From Ailurus styani (lineage: Eukaryota; Chordata; Mammalia; Carnivora; Ailuridae): DNA of 64,000 bases. Made by a program: the position numbers and the translations under genes. The stretch covers positions 523,214 through 587,213 of the forward strand of contig LNAC01000753.1 of the NCBI GenBank assembly GCA_002007465.1. The letters run 5' to 3'. The stretch's first letter is position 1. Each line of letters begins with the position of its first letter. This document shows positions 1 through 11,195 of the stretch, piece after piece. Below the pieces are notes generated by a model. It searched no databases, was not told the origin of the DNA, and was given only the letters and a program-made list of their open reading frames with translations.

Positions 1-707
1 ATCTGTTGCCATGTGGCGGTCCAGAGGTGAGATGCTTTGGATTTTGTGGCCTCCTCAAATCACAGCACAGAGCTGTCCCCTTGGTCTAGGGCAGGCCCCC
101 AAGTCTGCATGACTCCAGGCATGGAGCTAGAGGGGTTAGGTTGACTACTTGTCGACCACCATGATTGCTTCCCAAACGAAACTTCTCCTAACCCATTCAC
201 ACTTGTCACTCTGGAGACACGGTTGCTCAGCTCTCCTCTCTCAAAACCCCTACTGTCTTAAGATACTAGTCTGTGCCATAATGATTTGTTTACCTGTGTG
301 TCTCCGTGCTTACTACCTACCGCTGGCACAGAAGGTGGCATTCTTGAGGGTAAGGACCACATCTTGCTTTTCTCTGAATCCCTAGCCCCAAGAAAAGACC
401 TGGGTAGTTGGGGCTAGCTATGAATGGGCCTTCAACTGAAAAAACCCACCCATTATTTGTCCCTTCTTTCGACCCTGGCACACACTGTTCTGGGATAACA
501 GTAGACAAATGAGACAACGTTCTTGGACTTACATTCTAGGGAAGGAGAGAAATAATCTAACATAACTAGCACAAGCATGTGAGCAAATGTCCACATAGTC
601 CTGGGATAGTCTGCCTTTGTGGTGGAACAGAGTTCTGTGTTCTTGTGGTATGTCCTGGAAAGTTCTGCCATAAGCAGGGGTTCTCACTGTCATCTATCAC
701 TCGGTTT
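1..707. other. Unique sequence, nothing recognised
   Basis: Short open frames only, no codon-bias or domain support, and no repeat family recognised. Confidence 0.6.
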
Positions 708-721
708 AGAATCTTCCAGTA

Positions 722-750
722 GCCCCTTTGGGGCTGCATGAAAAAAAAAA
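722..750 (+). mobile_element. 29-bp poly-A-ended micro-insertion
   Basis: The 14-bp sequence agaatcttccagta occurs at 708-721 and again at 751-764. Between the copies are only 29 bases: gcccctttggggctgcatg plus an A-run of 10-11. A direct repeat plus poly-A is the signature of target-primed reverse transcription. The source of the 19-nt body is unknown. Confidence 0.75.
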
Positions 751-764
751 AGAATCTTCCAGTA

Positions 765-1384
765 AGGAACCTGCATAGCTGTCTTTTAGCCCAACTAATA
801 TTTATTAGTACCCATGAGCAAACTATTGAATATGCAAGGAGGAGTATGATTTATCCCTTAAGGGACTTGTTCGCTAAGAAAGAGACACAAAATAAAACAT
901 TTTAATAAAATGTAGAAAGTGCTGTCTGTGCTGGAAACCAAGCTGCTGAGTGCTGTAGAGGACACGGAGAGAGGACTTCCTCTGTCTGCCCTCATCAGGA
1001 TACCGTTAGCTCTCCCCTCGCAGAGAGGAAGACCAGCCCTGAGTGCCCAGGGCTCCGCAGACGGAGCTGATAGAGACTGGGAAGCTGTTGGGCAAATCTC
1101 GGGGCTCCTGGCTTCAGGGTTCTCTGCAGTTCCGTCAACACTGACAGGTCTGGCACTGAGGAACACTGCCCCCTCACCTCAGCACCCTGCTCTTTTATGC
1201 CCACTTGCTCCCCCCGCCCCACCTCATCCCTCTGAAGGCTACTGGTCTCCCCACATCCTGGCTCATACCTCCCTGTTCTCCCTCCTCCAAATGACACGTG
1301 CACGTATCTTTAGGAAGCTGTACGCGGCAAGTCTTGTTTGTGTAACTAGGATGTTGGACAAGCAGGACCTGTGGGATACGGTCC
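765..1384. other. Unique sequence, GC-rich in the middle
   Basis: About 1000-1250 is GC-rich with overlapping open frames on both strands, the pattern expected of non-coding GC-rich DNA. No protein family recognised. Confidence 0.5.
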
Positions 1385-1400
1385 AAGCATGTTCATTTTT

Positions 1401-1595
1401 ATTTATTTGTTTGTTTGTTTATTTATTTATTTATTTGACAGAGAGAGATCACAAGTAGGCAGAGAGGCAGGCAGAGAGAGAGGAGGGAGCTCCCTGCTGA
1501 GCAGTGAGCCTGATGTGGGACTGGATCCCAGGACCCTGAGATCATGACCTGAGCCGAAGGCAGAGGCTTTAACCCACTGAGCCACCCAGGCATCT
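1401..1595 (-). mobile_element. Mustelid-type Can-SINE
   Basis: Minus-strand SINE with a (TTTA)/(TTTG) tail, gatcacaagtaggcagag and tttaacccactgagccaccc. The exact 16-bp duplication aagcatgttcattttt is at 1385-1400 and 1596-1611. Confidence 0.97.
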
Positions 1596-1611
1596 AAGCA
1601 TGTTCATTTTT

Positions 1612-2990
1612 AATCCTCCGCTGTCCCTTTAAAATGCACGCAGTGGAGGAATTTTGTCCCCTCTTAACACACAGAGACTCCCGCGGCCCGTGACTGGGCT
1701 TGGCTCATGTAGAAACAGGAAGTCTTAGTCACTTCACATGGCAAAACTCAGCGTCTGATAAAAAATTGGAATATCCTGTTTAATACATTATTAATTCAAA
1801 GTGCAGATTTCTCCTGATTCTCCCCCAGCTCGTATCCTTCTCGGGTGGGAGACAGGAAGGCAAGGAGGGGTGGAGGAAGTTCTTCCTTGGCTGGTGCTCG
1901 TGGCTACCGTTCACTCGTTCTGGTGAGTGTTTAAAGCAGCCTCTTGCTCTCCGGACCGTCCCCGTGGGTTCCCGGGAGGCCTCCCTGTTCACTCCCGTGC
2001 CTGCAACCCCAGAGCCCGGGCGAGGGGCTCCCTCCCTGAGCGGCTGTTCCCTCTACTGCCGCTCAGCATCCATTTCCTAGCCAGCCAGCCACACAGACCG
2101 TCCGCAACAAGGGACCACTTGCTTCGGGAACAATCTCTTGGACAGGATTCTTTATCAAAACTTCCAAGCCGTAGTCCTCTTCTTATAGGTTCCACGTCTG
2201 GTCCCTGGGCTTCTTGCACCTTGGTCCCTGTCCTAGAGGATCGCGCGTTCTTCCCAGCTATGTCTCTTTCTTCTCTCGCCCTCTGCCATGTCCCCTACGG
2301 GCCAATGGCCAAGGCCTTAAGTGCCTTTGGCGCTACCTACAGAGTGCAATGGCAATGGCGTTCTCTGCAGCTGTGCCAAGCCCGGAGGCTGCGTGGGCAT
2401 GTGCTGGGACCAGCGTGTGTGCTTCTCAGTTTCTGGAAGCAGATGATCAGGTCCCCGGAGGGTCTCGGGAAGCTGGCTCTCCCTCGGTGTGAGGTGAGCA
2501 AGGTGACCCTCTCCATGCCCTCTCCTTGAAATGGGGAATGGGACTCCCTCAGATGCAGCAGCCTTCTCCCAAGAAATCACTTTACAAATCCTCCCCTTCT
2601 TCCTGAGACCTCCCCAGTTTTGTAACTTTCGAATACCTTCCTTGCGGGGTTGTTATTTAACTGACTCTCGACCTCTGATATTTACCAATTGACCGTATAT
2701 GACACAGCTTCCTATTTAACATTTTGTTGCACGTATGTGTTTGTTCTCAGTGAAATCCAATTATTACACTGTTACTTGCCCTTTTCATTTGTCGGTAGCA
2801 TGTATCTTCCTACAGGTCCATAAATAGAGATCACATTCTATCTTTTGCGCCGATGTATGTGTAAAGGAATTGACGTAAATGGCAGGGCTGGGACTAAGGT
2901 GGGACAAACAAGGTGGCTGGTGGAGGGACTTGAGGAGGTGCTCACGGCAAGGTCATGCCTATCACACTTTTTGTCTTTCCTGCAGCCCTT
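1612..2990. other. Unique sequence
   Basis: A plus-strand frame of 200 codons (1927-2529) is open, but the product is low-complexity Ser/Pro/Leu-rich and shows no domain. Opposite-strand frames are open too, so coding is not supported. Confidence 0.5.
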
Positions 2991-2997
2991 TTATTTT

Positions 2998-3118
2998 TAG
3001 GAGGCAGGGTATTGTAAAGAGCACAGACTCTGGAAGCAGGCTGCCTAGGTTTGAATCCTGATGCTACCACTTGTTAGCGGTGTGAACTCTGGCAAATTTA
3101 CTTTCTGGCAAATACTAA
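2998..3118 (+). mobile_element. MIR
   Basis: Core wording of a MIR on the plus strand: gcacagactctggaagcagg, ggtttgaatcctgatgctac and ccacttgttagcggtgtga. Confidence 0.75.
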
Positions 3119-3136
3119 CAGTATTTATCCCATTGT

Positions 3137-3137
<1 letters not shown>

Positions 3138-3179
<42 letters not shown>

Positions 3180-3262
3180 CAATAGATATAAAATGTTTAT
3201 ATATTTAATTTATATATGTATATAAAATTTAGAGAGACTATATAGAGTATATATATACATAT
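3138..3262. repeat. (CA)n microsatellite followed by an AT-rich tract
   Basis: About 19 CA units (3139-3176), then about 80 bp of TA-rich sequence. Confidence 0.95.
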
Positions 3263-3264
3263 AT

Positions 3265-3460
3265 GGGGGATGCCTGGGTGGCTCAATGGGTTGAAGCCTC
3301 TGCCTTCGGCTTAGGTCATGATCTCAGGGTCCTGGGATCGAGCCCCACATTGGGCTCTCTGCTCAGCGGGGAGCCTGCTTCCTCTTCTCTCTCTCTCTGC
3401 CTGCCTCTCAGGCTACTTGTGATCTCTCCCTCTCTGTGTCAAATAAATAAATAAAATCTA
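3265..3460 (+). mobile_element. Mustelid-type Can-SINE
   Basis: Plus strand: gggatgcctgggtggctcaa, ggatcgagccccacattggg, ggctacttgtgatctctc and an AAATAAATAAATAAAATC tail. It lies in AT-rich sequence, so the duplication is hard to define. Confidence 0.95.
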
Positions 3461-3732
3461 AATATATGGATGTTTGTACATATATTGAATATGTATGTAT
3501 AGAGAGAATACATTTACACATGGGTGTCTATCTGTATCTATCCATGTCTGATACCTCAAAGACCTATATGAGCACTAGTTATTTTGATTATTATTGTTAA
3601 ACATACTTTCTTAATCCTCCTCTGTTCTTCCCCCTTCAACAGCATGAAATCCACCCCCCCACCAACCCTCAAATGATAATTCACATTAACAACTTGAGAA
3701 TGTTCTTTAAAAAAAAAAAAAACTCCATGCTC

Positions 3733-3949
3733 TGGGCACCTGGGTGGCTCGTTTAGTTGAGCACCCGACTCTTGATTTTGGCTCAGATCATGGTCTCAGG
3801 GTTGCGAGATGGAGCCCCTTTTTGGGTTCCGCACTCCAGGCTGAGTCTGCTGAAGGATTCTCTCTCTCTCCCTCTGCACCTACCCCTGCTTTCACTCTCT
3901 GTCTCACTCTCTAAATAAATAAATAAATAAAATCTTTAAACAAAAACAC
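3733..3949 (+). mobile_element. Older Can-SINE
   Basis: Diverged head (tgggcacctgggtggctcgt, gactcttgattttggctcag), a (CT)-rich centre and an (AAAT)n tail. The 10-bp duplication ctccatgctc is at 3723-3732 and 3950-3959. Confidence 0.92.
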
Positions 3950-3999
3950 CTCCATGCTCCTTGACGCACCAATTTTGTCATATATTAAATTCTATTTGA

Positions 4000-5640
4000 A
4001 ATGAAAATCTACCTCTGGACCATTTTTTCTGTCTAATAGATCTATTTGTTTATTCCCATGTTGATATAATATAATCATCATATATTGATTTGAGTACAGG
4101 AAATTTTAACTATGAGTAAATATTTAGAAAAACAAGTCTTCATGTTTTTCTTCCAAATTTCTCTTGGTTATTCTCAGCTAATCATTCTTCCAAGTGAACT
4201 TTAAGATAATTTTATCTGATTTCAGGGTGAAGAAAATTCTGTCAGCATTCTAATTGAAATTATATAATTATATAACAATGATACAGGAATTAATTTTTGT
4301 GATGTTATATCTTCCCATTCATAAAAAGCCATATCTGTTCCCTTATTTAGAACTCATTTTATATCTTTCAAATGCATTTTAAGGTTTTCTTTGTATAGAT
4401 GCAACGCATTCACCATTATATTTATTTGTGTGACTTTTATACTATGTTTTTGTCACTATTATGAACAAAGTATTTTTTACTATTTATTTCTCTGTATGAA
4501 AAGCAGCATATTAATTTTTGTGTGTTTATCTTACATATAGCTACTTTGTTAAATTCCTTACCTAGATAAAAAAAAATTATGTCATCAGCAAGAGACAATT
4601 TTACTTTTCCTCACTTAATATGTATTCCAATTATTTCATTTTCTTGCCTGATTGCATTTGCTAAAACCTCCAAGGCACTCTTCAAGGAAAATGGCAGAGC
4701 CGTTATCCTTGTCTGGTTTCTGACAGTAATTGAAATGGTTTCGGAATTGCTATTTCGGATGATAGCAAATGAGACTATAAACAGCCTGTAACATATTTAA
4801 GTTGATTCTTTTTCTTATCTTGTTTAGAATTCTTTTGAAAAATGGTGGCTGAACTTTATTAACTTTATTAACCTTTTCAAAGCCTATTGATATGACCACA
4901 TGGATTTTCTCTTTTAATCCGTCATTGCAATCAACTTCATGCATTCATTTCTTGATATTTGGACCACCCTCACATTTCTAGACTAAAACTTACTTAGTCA
5001 TAGTGTATTTCCTTTGATATATTGCTGTATTTTTTTTTGCTAGTATTGTATCAAAATTTCTGTTTTTATATTCATAATGAGAGTGGGCTGTAGTTTTTCT
5101 TTCTGTACTCTATCAGATTTTTGTGTTAACGTATAAAATAAATTAGAAAACCTTTCAGCTTTTTCTATATATGGAATAATGTAACTATTACTGGAATTAA
5201 TCTGTTTTTTTAAAGGTTGGATAGAACCCAACTCTAAAGCCATCTGTTTTCAGTATCTGTTTTAGTGATAAATCTTTATTCACCTTTCCTGTCTCTATTG
5301 TGGTGATTGTGTATGTAAATTTCCCATTTCATTTCAATTTTGTTATTATGCTTCATTGAAAATCAGCATTTTCCCTAGAGATTTCCTTCCTTCCTTCCTT
5401 CTTTCCTTCCCTCCTTCTTTTTCTTCCTAAATTAGATTCAAGAAAATTAGCTATTTATCAGTCTCTTCAAAGACCAGCTTTGGGAATTATTTATATTTTC
5501 AAGTTTTTGTTGTTGTTGTTTTCTATTTAATCCCTACTTTCTATTTTGGATTATTTTGCTGTATTTTTTTCCTCCTTTTTAGAGATAAATACAATCTCAG
5601 TTTTTAGATTTCTTTTTTCTTTTTTAGGTTTCTTTTTTTA
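4000..5640 (-). mobile_element. Old antisense L1 ORF2 fragment
   Basis: Antisense reverse-transcriptase wording survives: gtcatcagcaagagacaatt at 4580, cttgcctgattgcatttgct at 4643, and tcttcaaagaccagctttgg at 5464. A TTCC microsatellite (5386-5427) interrupts it. Divergence is high, so the borders are approximate. Confidence 0.6.
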
Positions 5641-6680
5641 AAGGCATTTACAGTCATAAAAAGTTTTTGCTATGCACAGAGATATTGACAGAAAGCGTAC
5701 TCCTTTACATTGCTTTCTAGAACATTTATGTATTTTTTCTAACTTTATTGACTTGTGACTAGATAAAATGGCTTGTGAAAGTTCTACTTTTTCTTTGTAA
5801 TTTAAGGCTTCTATTGTGGCCAAGTGAGAAAAGACACACCTTGGTATATCTTGTTTGTTTTTGCCTTTATATTTCCAAAATTGAGGTCTTTGCCTTGATT
5901 CTATCTTTATTTGGTCAGTGAATTTGCAGGTGGTTCTTGTTGGATGGAATATATATGGGTTTGCTCATTGGACTTGTACAGTGTGACAGCCCTGGGTCTG
6001 TGGGTGATATATACACCAATTTCTTGCAAATTCTAGAATATATTTCTTACACACTGACCAGAGAATAATAGCTGAGAAGAGGATTCTTGGACTGCAGGTT
6101 TTTTTCTTCATAGCCCTTAGGCGTTAAATTACCATAATCTACTCTCTAGACAAAGAAAGAAATCTGCTACCAGTCTGAAATTCTTTATAAATAACTTGTC
6201 TTTACTGTCTGGATTCTTCTAAGATTGCTTCTCTAGCCTCCAACTTATTTTGCTTCGGTTGTTCCTTTTCCAGACTCTCTCCATTACCCTAGAGTACATT
6301 TCAAGGTAGAAGGCCAAGATGAGAAAGATCCCTGAAGGGCTATCAGAGAGAGGCTTGGAAAGTCTTGCCTGGCTTAAGCAGCTGAAAGCTCTTTGCACTC
6401 CTGCTTGGCTAGATTGCTGTCTGAACTCTGGCCCTGCAGTTCATGAGAATGGGGTGTAGGATAGTATTTAGTAAACATTTGTTGACAGACTGACTCACTA
6501 GAAGCCTGTAGGATCTGCTGCAATCACCAACAAACACTACTTTGGTTTAACAAGTTCCAAATGTTACAATTTTCTCTGTTGGCTCGGAGGAACACTGCCA
6601 GTTCCTGACTTTAGGTAAATCAGGCCATGAGTTTAAGGAGATATGCTGAGGAAAGGTCTAAATATGAATTATTTTTCATA
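5640..6680. other. AT-rich sequence, mostly unrecognised
   Basis: Up to about 5830 may be further decayed antisense L1. The rest shows nothing I can name. Confidence 0.4.
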
Positions 6681-7125
6681 AACACTCATTTAGGAAAATG
6701 CACGAATCATAAATGTACAGCTCAGCAAATTTTCACAACGAGAACACACCCAACAAAACTACTGCTCACAACAAGAAATAGTGCATACTAATTCCCCATG
6801 TGATCCCACATTCTCTTGCTAGTCAGTGTTCCCTCCTTTCTTTCCAGAAGTAATTACTATCCCTTCCTTTCACACAATAGTTCTGCCTGGGTTTCGAGCT
6901 ACATATAGAAGAAATGGTTTTGTATGTAATCTTTCGCGTCTAGCTCTTTTTGCTCAACCTTGTGCTGGAGACATTCCTCTATGCTGTTGCTTGTAGTTGG
7001 AGATTGCTCGTTCTCATTGCTGAATATATGACCATTGACTCATCCACTCTGCTCCTCACAGACACTGGGTTATCTCCAGTTTCTGCTATTACGAATAATA
7101 CTGCTATGGATACTCTAAGAAAATT
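6680..7125 (-). mobile_element. Old L1M 3'-end fragment, antisense
   Basis: Matches the general wording of L1ME-type 3' ends read backwards: aaatgtacagctcagcaaat, tagttctgcctgggtttcga, tttgctcaacc, and gaataatactgctatgga. Confidence 0.6.
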
Positions 7126-7224
7126 TTCTCACTTTGTCTTTCTACCTGAGATCCAATTATAGAAACGGAAAGGAATGCATCACACTCATTTCTCACTCAC
7201 ACACTTTCAATTCCACAGATCTTA

Positions 7225-7490
7225 ATTATGGATTGAATGTTTCTGTCACCCCAAATCACATGTTGAAACCCTAGCCCCCAATGTGATGTTGTCTGGAGGT
7301 GAGGCAGTTGAGAGGTGATGAGGTTCAGATGTGGCCATGGGAGTGGTGTCCTCATGTTGGGCACAGGCAGGACCTGGGTTACAAGATGGGAAAGAGTCAA
7401 AGATCAACCATCAGGTCAGCGCCTAGGGGAGTCATAACATCATTGTCGGAAATACAGATGTCAGGAAATGGGGAGTTTGGGGAGCGAGGG
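7225..7490 (+). mobile_element. MaLR (MST/MLT1-type) LTR remnant
   Basis: Starts with tatggattgaatgtttctg and tcacatgttgaaaccctag, then aatgtgatgttgtctggagg and tgagaggtgatgaggttcag. This is the 5' LTR wording of the ancient MaLR family. The 3' part is missing or unrecognisable. Confidence 0.7.
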
Positions 7491-7539
7491 TGACCAAGAG
7501 TTGGGTTTTAACGTCCTTCAGAAGAAAGAAGGCTGGGAA

Positions 7540-7672
7540 CTATATTATTTTATGTACTTTATAAGTGGGAAAATTGAGTCAAAGGAAGATGAGTCAACCT
7601 GTCCAAAATAAAAACACTCATTCCTAACAGAGCAGATGTGAGAATTAAGGACTCCTGACTCCCCATCATGAC
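7540..7672 (-). mobile_element. MIR (antisense, weak)
   Basis: gtgggaaaattgagtcaaag followed by cagagcagatgtgagaatt and actcctgactccc resembles the reverse of a MIR tail and core. Confidence 0.45.
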
Positions 7673-8514
7673 CTGAAAGGAACTGCCACGTTAAAGGACT
7701 TCCATTTCTACTCTTTCAAAGGATGACGACACTGAAAATGCATTTCACTGTCCCCTCCTTTCAACAGTGCCTCAGTTACAGCATAGCCTTGCCCATGGGG
7801 AAGGGAAGACGGTCTTTCAGGAAAGCAATAAACACACGAGTTATGGTGGCATTTGGAAATCATTTACCAATTGGAGGAGGAGCAGCTTCAGGGAGCCGAC
7901 ATGGAGCACATGAAGGAGGAACAGGCCCAGCAGAAGGTGTGCGGTATGGGCCCTTGAGTTGGTGACTTGGTCAGAGCTGGGTCAGCAGCCCTAAAGTGGG
8001 GACCCTCCGGGACGCCCTCTGGGAAGCCGCTGGAAGGCAGGGAGAGGAAAGGGAGGGGACCAGCAAACCGCAGCTGGGAGAGGCTCAGGCACTGTGGAGG
8101 GGCTGACTGCGTGGCCAGCACTTGGGGAAGCAGCCTAGGGACTGTGGGCAGCCACAGGTCATCAGAGTCAGAGCACGGTTGGCCACACGGACCTGGCATG
8201 GATCGAGAAACAGCGGGCGCACTGAGAGCTTTGCCCCTTCACCGTTCAGCTTCTCACCAGAGCTGCACCTTTGTCACTCATTGGAGGCATTCAAGCTTTG
8301 TTTCCTGGGCCCGTCCTCTAGGGAAGTTATCACTGGAAGCCATGGAGTCAGGGATAGAAGGAGAAGGCTGAGCACAGAAACTGGGAAATAAAAAAACTGT
8401 CAAGTTGACCCTTACATGCTGACCTTCCCCCTCTCTCCTTCTTCTGCCTTTGCTCCTCACGCTGTCACCTCAGCCGCCCCCATCGGGACATGCATATGAC
8501 TGGCCATGACCCTG
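7673..8514. other. Unique, moderately GC-rich sequence
   Basis: A 134-codon frame at 7967-8371 has no recognisable domain, and the opposite strand is also open. Confidence 0.5.
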
Positions 8515-8690
8515 CCTCTTCCAGGAAGCCCTCTCCAAGCACCACGTCCTCCTTGCTTCACATGGCTCAGCATCTCCTAACATGTTGTACTCTGCTGATC
8601 TGTCTGCAGATCTGTCCCTCTCTACCTGGATTCTAATCTCCTGAGGGCACGGGCTCCACCGTATTCATTTCTGTTTAGTCCACACATCCC
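8515..8690 (+). mobile_element. L2 LINE 3' end
   Basis: cctcttccaggaagccctct, then acctggattctaatctcctg, agggcacgggctccaccgta and ttcatttctgtttagtcc parallel the L2 3' terminus. Confidence 0.65.
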
Positions 8691-9270
8691 AAGTTCCCCA
8701 TGCTCCCAGTTCAAATGACTGTAACCCAAGCCCCCACTGTGTGTGCCTGGAAGAAGCCTTGGACCCCCAAATGCTCTGCGCCTCCCCCAACATCCCTTTG
8801 CTTCTTGCTCCCGCTGCTGCTCTGCGTGAGTCTGGGCTAGTGGGCATCCTGTCCTGTCACTGGTCCCCCACGCCCTCTACCTCCCCGCCAAGCCTTCGAT
8901 TCTACACAGCCATTGAACACTGAGGGTGACATTGGGTTAACACCAACCTGGGGACAGAAAGCTTCAGAAAACCAGTCTCTCAAGATCAAATATGGCTGTT
9001 CCTAAATCCTCCCACTTTGCTTTGTCTCCGAGTCTCTTCCTCCAGCCATCAGTCTTCTTGATTCTGGCTGGCAGCCAGGCTTCCTGGGATCTGCTCCAGC
9101 CCAAACAAGAATCTCCCATTTAAACCACCCCTCCCCGATGCTCCAGACAATGGAATATCTTCGCATTACTGTGTTACCCTCCCACAGGGATGATGGTCTC
9201 TTTGTAGAAATGGGATTGCCTACACCCCCTGCCATACTTTTGCAGAAGCAACAAGTCCATTGAAGGGATA
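8691..9270. other. Unique sequence, nothing recognised
   Basis: No repeat or coding support seen. Confidence 0.5.
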
Positions 9271-9681
9271 CAGTCGTCCCCCGTGCCCCTTCTCCGTGGA
9301 GGATACATTCCAAGACGCCTGAAACTGTGCATAGTATCAAACCCTATAGATACTATGTTTTTTCCTATGCATACATACTTATGGTAAGATTAATCTATCA
9401 GTTAGGCACAGCAAGAGATTAGCAACAATAACAAAATAGAACAATTATAAAAATATACCATAATAAAAGTTGCATGAATGTGATCTGTCACTCACTCTCT
9501 TAAAATATCTCATCACCCTTCTTGTGATGATGAGATGAAAGGAGGTATATGACGTAGGCACATGACAGAGTGTTAGGCTACTATTGACCATCTGATGATA
9601 CATCCAGAGGAGGATCAACAGTAGACAATGGGTAACTGAATCTCCGGAAGGCAAAACCTTGGGTAAGGGAGGGATGCTTTA
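9271..9681. mobile_element. Tigger-type (Tc1/mariner) DNA transposon remnant
   Basis: It begins after TA with the inverted-repeat start cagtcgtccc. The middle (gcatagtatcaaaccctata, tcagttaggcacagcaagag, gaacaattataaaaatatac) and the right end (gggtaactgaatctccgga, ttgggtaagggaggg) match the wording of a non-autonomous Tigger element. It has no coding capacity. Confidence 0.7.
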
Positions 9682-9778
9682 TTCCAAAGATGCGCCATCT
9701 TTACAGTAGAGGGGCTGGCTGCTCTTTATAAACTACACTTCCCCATCTTGTATCTTCTCTCCATCATATTATTAAATT

Positions 9779-9840
9779 CAGAGCACTTAACAAGGTTGTC
9801 TGGGACATACTAAGTACACAATGATGTTGGTTAATTGAAT
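9779..9840 (+). mobile_element. MIR 3' tail (weak)
   Basis: gagcacttaacaaggttgtc, gggacatactaagtacacaa and tgatgttggttaatt follow the MIR 3' wording. Confidence 0.4.
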
Positions 9841-10509
9841 TGATGAGCCTAATTTCCCTCATTATTCAATTTTGGTGGAAGATAAAACAGTATTTGTAAT
9901 TTGTTTAATGAAATAATTAAGAGATCGTGGCTGCAGAAAATAGTGGGAAGGTTTTACGTTTATATCTTCTGCCTTTGGCATTTATTGAAGCTGGCCAATC
10001 GATCATTTTCCAGTTGGCTATAAAAATGCAGTTTATGTCCTCAAAACCAATAAACTTGTTGGATCCAATTCAAAGAGCCCAGGCACAGAGTGGGGGTCAG
10101 GAAAAGGACCGTGACAGACATGGGGATAGAATTCCCTATCTAAATTATGGGAAGCTAGGGCTGGCCACAGTTGGGGGGTTGGGGGGGGGACTGGATGGCA
10201 TTAGCCCATGAACCGGAAAACAGAGCAGAGGTGAAATTGAGAAACAGGAAAATAGAGTAAAACTTTAGACAGAGCTAATGGAGTGTCTGAGCCAGTGAGA
10301 CAGCTCTAGATAGGTCATGGGGCAGGCCCTGGTACCCAGAGCCCAAAGATGGAGGGCAGGGGCTGGGAGTCAGAACCCCAGGCTGCTGCGCTGAAACTGA
10401 GGGTCTCTACCAAGGAGCAACAGTGACCTGGAGGCCAAGAGAGCTGGAGCAAGTATCAACCAGAAATGAATGCTCAGAACTGGCTTGAAAACCCTGGCAG
10501 GCTGCCAAA
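9841..10509. other. Unique sequence, nothing recognised
   Basis: It includes a G-run at 10174-10190. No repeat family or coding signal. Confidence 0.5.
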
Positions 10510-10930
10510 GACTGGAATAAAACAGAAGTGTCCATGGACAGGAGGATGTACGCAGACAGTGTGCTTCACACGATGCAGCAATGGAATGACCAAGTACAGC
10601 TGTGAAAACTTGGCCATTCTTCCCCAGCTGGATCCTGAGCAAAAGAACAAGGACACAAAGGAATACGCCGATGGAATTCCATTTATTCAAAAACAGGCGA
10701 ACAGAACCATACTTTCTAGATTTTAAACACGTAGGTGGTAAAACCATAAAGGAAAAGGAGGACCTTATTAGATGAAAGAAGATAATGAAGGCGGTGGAGA
10801 ATATCCTATTTCTTCACCTGGCCGGTGGTTACAAGAGGGTTTGCTTTGTATTTACTAATTAAGTTGTCCACATATGTTTTGTGCGCTTTTCTTTTTCAAT
10901 GGTCTATTTCATAGCTTTTAAGAAAGTGAG
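10510..10930 (+). mobile_element. Old L1M 3'-end fragment
   Basis: gaattccatttattcaaaaa, caggcgaacagaacca, cctatttcttcacctgg, gtggttacaagagggtttg and tatgttttgtgcgcttttc parallel an L1ME/HAL1-type 3' UTR in sense orientation. Confidence 0.55.
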
Positions 10931-11044
10931 TCAAAGAAAGCAAACAATTTAAAATTCTGCAACCAGTCCTTTTAAGGGAGGATTCCAGTCATTGCTTTGC
11001 TCACCAGCCATACATGACAATTTTGGAGGCTCCCATAGGCAACA

Positions 11045-11195
11045 CCTGCAGGCTTCTTGGTTCATTTATTCAATCGACAAACACATACCAGGAGCTTGCT
11101 CTGTGCTCGGTACTGTGCTAGCCCCTGGGGGTTCAGGTCTGTCCTTGCTCCTGTGGCATCCGAGTGAACAGAGAAGATTATGTGAGACATAATGC
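11045..11195 (+). mobile_element. Ancient dispersed repeat, family not named
   Basis: ttcatttattcaatcgacaa, accaggagcttgctctgtgc and gtactgtgctagcccctggg follow a common mammalian repeat motif of the type TTGAGCACCTACTATGTGCCAGGCACTG. Similar copies are at 16280, 35075 and 59570 in this window. Confidence 0.45.

Noticed and set aside
1927..2529. 200-codon open frame on the plus strand.
   Set aside because: GC-rich region with overlapping open frames on both strands, low-complexity product and no domain.
3138..3176. Evenly spaced repeats considered as CRISPR-like arrays (also 22216-22318, 58716-58828).
   Set aside because: Simple microsatellites in a mammalian genome with no spacers.
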